In this document: one piece after another, positions 53,309 through 61,003 of the stretch
How positions within the stretch are numbered: position 1 is the first letter of the stretch
Layout: every line of letters begins with the position of its first letter
IMG/VR virus record: IMGVR_UViG_3300021961_000054
Span: 1 to 64,000 of that record
Source: a virus
Strand: one strand, 5' to 3'
Length of the DNA: 64,000 nt
Notes under the pieces: model-generated
Told to the model about the DNA's origin: nothing
The model's input: only the letters and a program-made list of their open reading frames with translations
The model's database searches: none
Translations under genes and position numbers: made by a program

Positions 53309-54109
53309 ATGAAGGAAAAAAATAGTGGAGCACCAATAAACCAAGAAGAGATTTACCATTACCTAAAAGATATTAGGGGTATTAAGGTTATGACACCTGA
53401 AAGAGAAAAGGAGTTGGCAACTATTATGAAATCAGCTGACACAAGTCAGAGAGAACGTGATAGGATTGAAAGAGAATTACTTGAGGGTAATTTAAGGTTT
53501 GTAATTACTGTTGCAAAAAAATATCAAAACCAAGGTTTAGATCTTTCTGATTTAATTGCAGAAGGTAATTTAGGACTTATGAAGGCAATCAAAAACTTTG
53601 ATTGGAGTAAAGACCTAAGATTTATTTCTTATGCTGTTTGGTGGGTTAAACAGTCAATTCTACAATCATTAAATGATAACTCTAGAACAATTAGACTTCC
53701 AGTTAATGTAATCCAAGATTTACATAAAGCAAAAAAAGAAGTCGAGCAAAGTGGTAATAAATTAGATGATAGATTTGCTGAACTACCATCGATTATTAAT
53801 CTAGATATGAACATTAACGATGAGGGTGACACCCTAATTGATATCATTAGAAACAATGAAGCTGAATCACCCGATGCTGCATTTGATACTAAAGATATTT
53901 TAAAAACTAAATTAATTTCACTTTTAGATAATTTAGATAATAGAGAAAAATCAATTGTTGGTGATTACTTTGGTCTAACAGGAACACCAAGAACTTTGGA
54001 AGATATTGGCTCTGACTTTAATTTAACAAAGGAAAGGGTTAGACAAATAAAAGAAAAAGCATTAAGACGATTACGTAATGAATCATCTGAATTATTTGAT
54101 TATTTATAG
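53309..54109 (+). CDS. Primary-type sigma-70 factor
   Basis: 266 residues from ATG 53309, one base after the previous stop; an ATG at 53285 lies inside that gene. Region 2 is very like host RpoD: NLRFVITVAKKYQNQGLDLSD, EGNLGLMKAIKNF and FISYAVWWVKQSILQ. A shortened region 3 follows, then region 4 with LEDIGSDFNLTKERVRQIKEKALRRLR. T4 uses the distant gp55 for late genes. This protein probably redirects host RNA polymerase, perhaps to the TATTTAT promoters of the late genes. Confidence 0.88.
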   Translation: MKEKNSGAPINQEEIYHYLKDIRGIKVMTPEREKELATIMKSADTSQRERDRIERELLEGNLRFVITVAKKYQNQGLDLSDLIAEGNLGLMKAIKNFDWSKDLRFISYAVWWVKQSILQSLNDNSRTIRLPVNVIQDLHKAKKEVEQSGNKLDDRFAELPSIINLDMNINDEGDTLIDIIRNNEAESPDAAFDTKDILKTKLISLLDNLDNREKSIVGDYFGLTGTPRTLEDIGSDFNLTKERVRQIKEKALRRLRNESSELFDYL

Positions 54110-54112
54110 TAT

Positions 54113-54964
54113 ATGAATGTATTAAGTTTATTTGACGGAATTAGCTGTGGACAGATAGCACTAGAAAGGTGTGGTATTGATTATGAAAATTACTTTGCAT
54201 CAGAAATTGATAAGTATGCAATCCAAATCACACAAAAGAATTATCCTAACACAACCCAACTAGGGGATATTACAAACCTAAAGACAAGTGATTTACCAAA
54301 GATAGATATTGTTTTTGGTGGATCTCCTTGTCAATCATTTAGTAATCTAGGTAATGGAAAAGGATTTGATGGTAAGAGTGGTTTATTTTGGGAATATGTT
54401 AGAGTTTTAAACGAACTAAAAGAAACAAATCCAGATATTTTATTTCTTTTAGAAAATGTTAAAATGAAAAAAGAGTGGCAAGATATTATATCAGAAGCTT
54501 TAGGTGTTAAACCAATTGAGATTAATAGTAGATTAGTTTCAGCACAAAATAGGCCAAGACTATATTGGACCAATATCCCAAACATAACACAACCAAAAAA
54601 TAAAAAACTAAAACTAAAAGATGTTTTAGAAAAAAATGTCGATAACAAGTTTTATTTATCTGAAGCTGCAGTTAATAGAATTACCGCAAGCAAATTTGGT
54701 AGAGAGTTCGCAACTATTGATACAGAAAAAACTAGAACTCTCACAGCGGGATATTATAAGATTCCCTCGGATGGTGCGTACTTTAGTGAAGGCGAAAGAA
54801 AAAGAAAGTATACCCCAAAAGAGTTTGAAAGATTACAAACACTACCAGAGGATTATACAAAAGATTTAAGTAACTCACAGAGATACAAAACAATTGGAAA
54901 TGGATGGACTGTTGATGTGATTTCTCATATATTTTCACATATCCCTGTGAAAGTAATAGTATAA
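54113..54964 (+). CDS. C5 cytosine DNA methyltransferase, copy 1
   Basis: 283 residues. It has all main motifs: LFDGISCGQIAL (I), GGSPCQSF with catalytic Cys73 (IV), FLLENVKM (VI), SAQNRPRLYW (VIII) and IGNGWTVDVISHI (X). The target-recognition region is about 170-245. It is the first of three tandem paralogues that share near-identical first 10-12 codons but differ in the recognition region. It follows the sigma gene by 3 nt. It probably protects phage DNA from restriction. Confidence 0.9.
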   Translation: MNVLSLFDGISCGQIALERCGIDYENYFASEIDKYAIQITQKNYPNTTQLGDITNLKTSDLPKIDIVFGGSPCQSFSNLGNGKGFDGKSGLFWEYVRVLNELKETNPDILFLLENVKMKKEWQDIISEALGVKPIEINSRLVSAQNRPRLYWTNIPNITQPKNKKLKLKDVLEKNVDNKFYLSEAAVNRITASKFGREFATIDTEKTRTLTAGYYKIPSDGAYFSEGERKRKYTPKEFERLQTLPEDYTKDLSNSQRYKTIGNGWTVDVISHIFSHIPVKVIV

Positions 54965-54969
54965 AAATT

Positions 54970-55854
54970 ATGAATGTATTAAGTTTATTTGATGGAATTA
55001 GTTGTGGTAGATTAGCCCTTGATAGAGCTAATATAAAGTACGATAGATACTATTCTAGTGAGATAGACAAGAAAGCCATTGAGGTTGCTATGTGTAACTA
55101 TCCAGACACAATACAAATTGGGGATATAAAAAAAATCAATACGTCATTTGCACCAAAAATAGATTTAATCATTGGCGGCTCCCCTTGTCAATCATTTAGT
55201 AGATCAGGAGATGGAACCGGGTTTAAAGGTAAGAGTGGATTATTTTGGGAGTACGTAAGAGTTTTAAAAGGACTAAACCCAAAGTATTTTTTACTAGAAA
55301 ATGTTGTAATGAAAAAAGAGTGGGAGGATATTATAACTGAAGCTATTGGTGTTGAACCATTTATGATTGATAGTAAATTCTTTTCTGCACAAAAAAGACA
55401 AAGATTATATTGGACCAATATCCCATTCGATAAAAATATTGTTGATAGAAACATCAATATATTAGACATATTAGAACCAAATGGCGATGAGAAAATAATA
55501 AATGATCACCCAGTTGTAATTAGTGAAACTAATAATATTTTTAAAATTAGAAACGCAACAAAATTAGGTTACCTTGAAGCCATTAATGGTGATTGCGTTA
55601 ATCTAGAAGTCCCAAATAGTAAGACAAGAAGAGGTAGGGTAAGCAATGGAAAAACAAATACATTAAACACCGCTTGTAATTATGGAGTTGTTGTTAATGA
55701 TAATATTAGAGAATTAAACATAACAGAATACGAGAGATTACAAACATTACCTGATGGTTTCACAGAAGGCCCATCAATTAGGGAAAGAAAAAAAATGATT
55801 GGTAATGGTTGGACAGTTGATGTAATTTCTCATATATTTAAAGGTATAAAATAA
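54970..55854 (+). CDS. C5 cytosine DNA methyltransferase, copy 2
   Basis: 294 residues. The motifs are LFDGISCGRLAL, GGSPCQSF (Cys73), FLLENVVM, SAQKRQRLYW and IGNGWTVDVISHI. The recognition region is about ten residues longer than in copy 1 and unlike it, so a different target is likely. It starts 5 nt after copy 1. Confidence 0.9.
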   Translation: MNVLSLFDGISCGRLALDRANIKYDRYYSSEIDKKAIEVAMCNYPDTIQIGDIKKINTSFAPKIDLIIGGSPCQSFSRSGDGTGFKGKSGLFWEYVRVLKGLNPKYFLLENVVMKKEWEDIITEAIGVEPFMIDSKFFSAQKRQRLYWTNIPFDKNIVDRNINILDILEPNGDEKIINDHPVVISETNNIFKIRNATKLGYLEAINGDCVNLEVPNSKTRRGRVSNGKTNTLNTACNYGVVVNDNIRELNITEYERLQTLPDGFTEGPSIRERKKMIGNGWTVDVISHIFKGIK

Positions 55855-55859
55855 AAACT

Positions 55860-56735
55860 ATGAACGTATTAAGCTTATTTGATGGAATGTCGTGTGGACA
55901 AATCGCACTAGAAAGGATTGGAATTAAAGTTGAAAACTATTATGCTAGCGAAATAAAAAAACATGCAATCCAGGTAACACAAAAAAACTACCCAAACACA
56001 ATACAAGTTGGTGATGTTACAAAACTAAAAGGTAGTGATTTACCAAAAATTGATTTACTAATTGGTGGATCACCATGTCAAGACTTTAGTAGGGCCAATA
56101 AAACAAAAAAAGGTCTTGATGGAGATAAGAGTGGACTATTTTGGGAATATGTTAGACTAGTAAAAGAAACAAAACCAACCTATTTTCTTTTGGAAAATGT
56201 TAAAATGAAAAAAGAGTGGCAAGATATTATTTCAGAAGAGCTTGGTGTACAACCAGTTAAAATTAATTCATCTTTAGTTACTGGAATGTTAAGAGAACGT
56301 TTTTATTGGACTAATATACCATTCGATACCAATATTAAAGATAAAGGAATTAAATTAGCCGATATTATTGATGATGGATATGTTGATCGAGAAAAGGGTT
56401 ATTGTCTACTCGAAAGTTATTCTAGACCATTAAAAACACCAGCTAAAATCGCTAGAAGATATTTCCTATACGGATTTTGGCAAGTTGTATTCAAAGATGA
56501 AGAAACCTATAATAGACTAAAAGAAGATTATAACTTAGCTCAAGAAGGTGATGTTAGATATATGACACACGAAGAAATGGAAAGAGCACAAAGTGTACCA
56601 CCTGGATACACATCAGATTTAACAAGAAATGAATCAGCATGCCTTTTAGGTGACGGATGGACAGTCGATGTTATAGCACATATATTCCAAGGACTAAAAG
56701 TTGAAAAAAATATCGAAAAAGTTATTGTAGATTAA
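55860..56735 (+). CDS. C5 cytosine DNA methyltransferase, copy 3
   Basis: 291 residues. The motifs are LFDGMSCGQIAL, GGSPCQDF (Cys73), FLLENVKM and LGDGWTVDVIAHI. Motif VIII reads TGMLRERFYW: the usual Gln of QxRxR is missing while both Arg remain. The recognition region differs from copies 1 and 2. Copy 3 is the most diverged, yet all catalytic residues I can check are present. Confidence 0.88.
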   Translation: MNVLSLFDGMSCGQIALERIGIKVENYYASEIKKHAIQVTQKNYPNTIQVGDVTKLKGSDLPKIDLLIGGSPCQDFSRANKTKKGLDGDKSGLFWEYVRLVKETKPTYFLLENVKMKKEWQDIISEELGVQPVKINSSLVTGMLRERFYWTNIPFDTNIKDKGIKLADIIDDGYVDREKGYCLLESYSRPLKTPAKIARRYFLYGFWQVVFKDEETYNRLKEDYNLAQEGDVRYMTHEEMERAQSVPPGYTSDLTRNESACLLGDGWTVDVIAHIFQGLKVEKNIEKVIVD

Positions 56736-56745
56736 AAATTATTCC

Positions 56746-56753
56746 TATCTTTG
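56746..56753 (+). promoter_or_regulatory. TATCTTTG early-type -7 element
   Basis: It is an exact TAnnTTTG match. A TATTG at 56723-56727 lies 18 nt upstream, inside the copy 3 methyltransferase end. It would serve the small genes at 56783-57539. Confidence 0.55.
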
Positions 56754-56782
56754 TTTAAGATAATTAATTAAAGAATATTAAA

Positions 56783-57076
56783 ATGAGCGTAACCTACTTC
56801 AACCGACACGAAAATATGGATTCAGAAACTCGATTTATGATTCTCGATGTAATCAAAGAACTTTGCTATAAATGTGAAACAACAAACACCGCAAGAATCG
56901 AAAATTGGTTATATGGTACATTCGATGGATATGATTATTCTGAAGTTGCAATTAAATCTAAAGAACTTACTGAACTCACTCACGAAAACGTGGACCTTGC
57001 CTGTAAAGTAACCGACATCTTTGCTATCATTGAAAAATATCCTAGAACGGCAGAACCTAACAATAATCAATTTTAA
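56783..57076 (+). CDS. Small unknown protein
   Basis: 97 residues, soluble, helical with two Cys (ELCYKCETT). It is the first gene after an early-type promoter. No family is recognised. Confidence 0.55.
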   Translation: MSVTYFNRHENMDSETRFMILDVIKELCYKCETTNTARIENWLYGTFDGYDYSEVAIKSKELTELTHENVDLACKVTDIFAIIEKYPRTAEPNNNQF

Positions 57077-57100
57077 ACATTTAAACCAAAACAAAGATGA
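57077..57100 (+). repeat. 24-nt leader repeated at 57304-57327
   Basis: Identical 24-nt sequences, ending in the ATGA of a start codon, precede the genes at 57097 and 57324. The second copy is also coding for the end of the first gene. Confidence 0.65.
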
Positions 57101-57327
57101 CTAAGAAGATGACAGCAGTTGAACGGTTAGAAGATGAGATTAATAAAGTTTTATTACATCTACCAATTGAAAGAGATGAAGTAAAAATTCTTATTCAACA
57201 AGCCAAACAGATGGAGAAAGAGCAGATGAAAGATTGCTATTGGTACGGTGATTATGACGGACGTAATGGCTCAGATAGAAACTTTGAACAATACTACAAC
57301 GAAACATTTAAACCAAAACAAAGATGA
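57097..57327 (+). CDS. Small unknown protein
   Basis: 76 residues, helical, highly charged, with a Tyr/Asp/Gly-rich middle (YWYGDYDGRNGSDRNFEQYY). It follows a repeated leader and overlaps the next gene by 4 nt. Confidence 0.55.
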   Translation: MTKKMTAVERLEDEINKVLLHLPIERDEVKILIQQAKQMEKEQMKDCYWYGDYDGRNGSDRNFEQYYNETFKPKQR

Positions 57328-57539
57328 GTAAAGAAGAAGAAATTAAAAAAATATTACTTGAGTCTGGATTTGAAGATAAAGACATAATGTTTGGTACAAC
57401 AAATTTTGGAACTGGTGACAAATATTTAAGGGTTGGTTATTGGAGACCATTATCATATGAATTAGTAGAAAAACTAAACTTATATGAAGATCGGTATTAC
57501 GATGAAGATTGTGGTTATAAATACTCTTATGAATATTAA
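57324..57539 (+). CDS. Small unknown protein
   Basis: 71 residues, ending in a Tyr/Asp-rich tail (DRYYDEDCGYKYSYEY). It starts with the same repeated leader as its neighbour. A strong terminator follows. Confidence 0.55.
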   Translation: MSKEEEIKKILLESGFEDKDIMFGTTNFGTGDKYLRVGYWRPLSYELVEKLNLYEDRYYDEDCGYKYSYEY

Positions 57540-57546
57540 TTAACCT

Positions 57547-57580
57547 AAAACCATACAATTATCTGTATGGTTTTTTATTT
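57547..57580 (+). terminator. Rho-independent terminator
   Basis: AAAACCATACA pairs with TGTATGGTTTT (11 bp) around a six-base loop, followed by Ts. It separates the early block from the lysis block. Confidence 0.92.
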
Positions 57581-57594
57581 TTTAATAAAAATAA

Positions 57595-57601
57595 TATTTA
57601 T
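57595..57601 (+). promoter_or_regulatory. TATTTAT late-type promoter of the lysis block
   Basis: The motif lies 14 nt before the next ATG, directly after a terminator. Confidence 0.5.
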
Positions 57602-57615
57602 ATAAAAAAGAAAGT

Positions 57616-57948
57616 ATGAAAAAATTTATTGATTTAGTTAAAAAATATAAAGTTTACATTTTAACTATACTATTACTATTTTACTTTTTTAGATCATGTT
57701 CTAAATCTACTGAAATTAAAAAATTAACAAGAGAAGTTAATAATAATGATTTAGTTGTTGACAGCCTAAAAAATGAAATAAAACTAAGACAACAAAAAAT
57801 CGATAGTGTACCTGAAATAATTAGAATTGAAAAAATTAATATTCATCTTGAATATGATGAGTGGATTTCTTCTAAGGATAGAGGACAACAATTAATGGAA
57901 TTACATTCTATTGTTAAAAATAACGTTAAAAACTTACAAAAAAAATAA
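57616..57948 (+). CDS. Membrane-anchored coiled-coil protein, spanin-like
   Basis: 110 residues. A basic N-terminus and one membrane helix (YILTILLLFYFF, about 14-26) are followed by a short Cys-containing turn and a coiled coil facing outward. This is the layout of an inner-membrane spanin or Rz-type protein. It is the first gene of the block that holds the amidase. Function is inferred. Confidence 0.55.
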   Translation: MKKFIDLVKKYKVYILTILLLFYFFRSCSKSTEIKKLTREVNNNDLVVDSLKNEIKLRQQKIDSVPEIIRIEKINIHLEYDEWISSKDRGQQLMELHSIVKNNVKNLQKK

Positions 57949-57952
57949 TATT

Positions 57953-58120
57953 ATGATTAATTGGGTAAATTCCTGGAAAAGTGGTAATAAAAAAAATAAA
58001 TATAGTCTAACATTTAGATTAGGCACATTAACAGTATTTGAATTTAAATTTTGTCCCTGCAATAATGAAAGTTGTAGTAAGTTTAGATTTATGATATTTA
58101 ATTTAGGTTTTGAATTATGA
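57953..58120 (+). CDS. 55-residue Cys-containing protein, unknown
   Basis: The start is ATG 57953; a longer frame from 57911 lies inside the previous gene. It has FKFCPCNNESCSKF, a three-Cys cluster, amid hydrophobic strands. It overlaps the next ATG by 4 nt. Confidence 0.5.
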   Translation: MINWVNSWKSGNKKNKYSLTFRLGTLTVFEFKFCPCNNESCSKFRFMIFNLGFEL

Positions 58121-58782
58121 AACAAATTTGGAGCTGGATAAAAAATAACCCCATTAGATCCATGTTCCTACTACCAATACTATTGGTTGCAGGAATCTCG
58201 ATATCACACGTTGTATCTTGGTATGATATGGCAAACCCAATAAGTTGGGCAATATACCTATCAATAGCAATTGAGGTTGGTGCAATAACAGCACTAGTCG
58301 CAGCAACAAATAGAGTAAAAGGTGGTATATGGTTTATGTTTGGGATAGTTACATTTATTCAGATGCTTGGGAATATATTTTACTCATATAAAGAAATTGA
58401 TCCTAATGGTGATTTATTTAAATCCTGGGTAGAATTAACAGGACCAGTATGGGAAGCTATGGGAACAGAATTAACTGACACTATAGGAATGAAAAGATGG
58501 TTAGCATTTTTAGAAGGAGGATTATTACCTATCATATCATTAACATCATTACACTTTTTTGTTAAATATGAAGAGCCTAGCGAAAAAACCGCTAAGGTAG
58601 AAACCGAGGATGAGGAGGAGAGTAAAGCCAAGAGGGTTAAAGCCCCAACTCCCACCCCGGTTTTATCTGACGAAGAGTATTTTGATGAACTACCAATAAC
58701 AAAAACTGAAGAACTAGAAGAAAGGATTGAAAAAAAGAATAAAAGGTTAGTCTACACAAAAAATAATGGAGATAATCAATAA
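58117..58782 (+). CDS. Multi-pass membrane protein, holin candidate
   Basis: 221 residues. Hydrophobic helices lie at about 16-36, 45-63, 70-90 and 130-152, followed by a long charged cytoplasmic tail (about 155-221). It lies just upstream of the amidase and overlaps it by 17 nt. A holin or regulator of lysis is possible from position, but the tail is unusually long for a holin. Confidence 0.5.
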   Translation: MKQIWSWIKNNPIRSMFLLPILLVAGISISHVVSWYDMANPISWAIYLSIAIEVGAITALVAATNRVKGGIWFMFGIVTFIQMLGNIFYSYKEIDPNGDLFKSWVELTGPVWEAMGTELTDTIGMKRWLAFLEGGLLPIISLTSLHFFVKYEEPSEKTAKVETEDEEESKAKRVKAPTPTPVLSDEEYFDELPITKTEELEERIEKKNKRLVYTKNNGDNQ

Positions 58783-59359
58783 AATAATAGAGTCAAATAA
58801 GACATCAACAAATATTAAAAAACAGATTGTACTCACTCACACATCAATTAATGTTAAGTCTTACTTAAAATCCTTAAAATTAAGACATTTTGGTAACTAT
58901 GATAAAATACCAAATTATGTAATAACAAAAGAAGGTTACATTTTAAATACATTAGAAGATAATCAATACAGTAATTTACTAAGCCAAAAACTGATAAATT
59001 CTAAATCAATTACAATATCATTAGAGAATTTAGGATGGTTAGAAAAAGAACCATTAAAAAATTACCACATTAACTGGATTGGTGATATTTATAAAGAAAA
59101 AGTTTTTGAAAAGAAATGGAGAGAAAAGTTTTTTTGGGATCCATATACTGAAAAACAAATTGATAGTTTAGTTTTTTTATGTAAAAAATTATGTAAAAAC
59201 TATAAAATAGATTTAAAAAGTATTGGACATAACACTAAAATAAAAGGAACAGAATCTTTTAATGGAATTATATGTAGATCTAATTTTGATGAAACAAAAA
59301 CAGATTTAAGTCCAGCATTTGATTTTGAATTATTTGAAAAAAAATTAACAAATGAGTAA
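58766..59359 (+). CDS. Amidase_2-type endolysin
   Basis: 197 residues. It follows the N-acetylmuramoyl-L-alanine amidase/PGRP plan: VLTHTS with His25, YVITKEGYIL, SLENLGWL (Glu87), SIGHNTK with His155 and KTDLSPAFDF with Asp180, giving the likely zinc ligands His25, His155 and Asp180. The domain fills the whole protein, with no signal peptide, so a holin is needed for release. The segment between the second His and the Asp is longer than usual. It cuts the peptide from the glycan at lysis. Confidence 0.7.
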   Translation: MEIINKIIESNKTSTNIKKQIVLTHTSINVKSYLKSLKLRHFGNYDKIPNYVITKEGYILNTLEDNQYSNLLSQKLINSKSITISLENLGWLEKEPLKNYHINWIGDIYKEKVFEKKWREKFFWDPYTEKQIDSLVFLCKKLCKNYKIDLKSIGHNTKIKGTESFNGIICRSNFDETKTDLSPAFDFELFEKKLTNE

Positions 59360-59981
59360 TTACGAAGAAATTAAAAAATTATTAAAAGCATCTAAAAGTA
59401 TGCTATCAAATAGTAAAACAATAAACGAAAATAGAGTTATTGGTAGTAAGTATGGTATTATTTTAGAACAACCATTAGATGTTGAGGAGCCAAATAATAT
59501 AACTAAAAAAGATAATCCGTATGATAGTATTGAAAACGAAATTAAAAAAGATGAATACGAAACCGCGGACTCTAAAAATACTGAAAAAGACATAAAAAAA
59601 GATAAGAAAAAAGGTTATAGAATTTCTGGTGGTTTATTTTATATACATGGTAAAACAAATAAGGATTTACAATTAACAACAGATGATAAAACCGCCTTCC
59701 AAGAAAGTATGGATGAGTTTGTAAATGAAGTAGCAGAAATTGTCGATTTTAATAAGTTAAATCTATATCCAAATAATGTAGAGTGGTCTGGAAAAATAAC
59801 AGAGTACGACATTGAATTCTTTTTTTCTATTGGTGAAAATAATGGTGTTTATATTAATGGAACAATGATGAAAGTTGACGATGAATTCTTAGATATGATG
59901 AATAAGTTAAAAACTTATTATGAAAAATTTAAGACTAAATGGTCTAAAATTATTGCATCAAGAAAAAAAACTAAAGAATAA
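59352..59981 (+). CDS. Unknown charged protein with I-x-E-Q site; possible internal protein
   Basis: 209 residues. The N-terminal 50 end in GIILEQPLD, which fits a T4-type prohead protease site. A highly charged linker (about 60-95) follows, then a compact C-terminal domain (about 97-205). It overlaps both neighbours (8 nt and 1 nt). Confidence 0.55.
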   Translation: MSNYEEIKKLLKASKSMLSNSKTINENRVIGSKYGIILEQPLDVEEPNNITKKDNPYDSIENEIKKDEYETADSKNTEKDIKKDKKKGYRISGGLFYIHGKTNKDLQLTTDDKTAFQESMDEFVNEVAEIVDFNKLNLYPNNVEWSGKITEYDIEFFFSIGENNGVYINGTMMKVDDEFLDMMNKLKTYYEKFKTKWSKIIASRKKTKE

Positions 59982-60334
59982 TGAAAACCTTTTTTTTAAA
60001 ATATATTAAAGAAATTTTATTAGTTGTATTAACACTACTTATTGTTTTTTTATTATATCTAATTTTTAAACCAACTAATGATAAGTCAGAATTATTACAG
60101 TATAAATTAGAACAATTAGACAACTCAATAAATAGTTTAAAATTAGACCAAAAAAGACTAACAGACTCAATAGTATCATATAAAAATGATATAAACAAAA
60201 TTGATGGTAAGCTTGAAGTAATTAAAAATAAGAAATCAACTGTTAATAACTTTTATAGTGAAAAGAATGGTGAGATTGAAAACTCAACCAATAAACAATT
60301 AGATAGCTTATTTAGAAAAAGATATAATTATTAA
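59981..60334 (+). CDS. Membrane-anchored coiled-coil protein
   Basis: 117 residues: a short N-terminus, one membrane helix (ILLVVLTLLIVFLLYLIF, about 12-29), then a coiled coil to about residue 85. The layout repeats that of the 57616 protein. The next gene encodes a second coiled-coil protein with a signal peptide, so the two may pair across the periplasm in a spanin-like way. Confidence 0.5.
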   Translation: MKTFFLKYIKEILLVVLTLLIVFLLYLIFKPTNDKSELLQYKLEQLDNSINSLKLDQKRLTDSIVSYKNDINKIDGKLEVIKNKKSTVNNFYSEKNGEIENSTNKQLDSLFRKRYNY

Positions 60335-60335
60335 T

Positions 60336-60752
60336 ATGAAAGGAATTCTAATAATATTATTTTGTTTTTTTACTGGAAATGTATTTACCCAGGATACAAG
60401 TAAAACCATAATTAAAGTTGACGACATTTGTATACCAAATAATATTGCAAAGGAGATTTTAAAAGACTTAAATGACTTAGATAGACTTAAAGAGATTGAG
60501 AAATTAAACAATGAGGAAATCCAAACTCTAGAAGAAAAAATAAAAAAACAAGAGTTAATTATTTTAGCTCTAGAAGAGAAGAACAAGAATAGTGAGTTAA
60601 TTATTAGTAAAACTGAAGAAAAAGTTACATTAATTGACGAAGATAATAAAGAGCTAAGAAAACAAAATAAAAAACTTAGAATAAAAAATACAGTAATTGA
60701 GATTTTTACTGGTGTCGCTATTGGCACAATGATCATACTACAAATTTTTTAA
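60336..60752 (+). CDS. Exported coiled-coil protein with C-terminal membrane helix
   Basis: 138 residues. The signal peptide (KGILIILFCFFTGNVF, cleavage near TQD) lacks a lipobox Cys. The middle is one long coiled coil (about 45-115) and the end is a membrane helix (IEIFTGVAIGTMIILQIF). This resembles a unimolecular spanin except for the missing lipid anchor. Confidence 0.5.
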   Translation: MKGILIILFCFFTGNVFTQDTSKTIIKVDDICIPNNIAKEILKDLNDLDRLKEIEKLNNEEIQTLEEKIKKQELIILALEEKNKNSELIISKTEEKVTLIDEDNKELRKQNKKLRIKNTVIEIFTGVAIGTMIILQIF

Positions 60753-60754
60753 AT

Positions 60755-61003
60755 ATGGCATTAACAAATACAGATAAAAAAGAAATTGAAGCCATAACTC
60801 GTAGGGAGATACGAGACTTTTTTAATTCAAATACTGCAAAACAGTTTGAAGATAAATTGGTTGATAGAATAAAAAAAGAAATGGGTAGAAATGGTAAATT
60901 AAACGATGATATTAAAGATTTAATTATAAAATCGTTTAGAGAATTTTATACAATAATGTACCAGCAAAGGAGTTTCTGGGAGTCAAAATTTAAAGGACTA
61001 TGA
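60755..61003 (+). CDS. Small conserved-looking helical protein
   Basis: 82 residues, all helical and highly charged (TRREIRDFFNSNTAKQFEDK). The stop overlaps the next ATG by 4 nt (ATGA). Its position among late genes suggests a virion or assembly role; no family is assigned. Confidence 0.55.
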   Translation: MALTNTDKKEIEAITRREIRDFFNSNTAKQFEDKLVDRIKKEMGRNGKLNDDIKDLIIKSFREFYTIMYQQRSFWESKFKGL

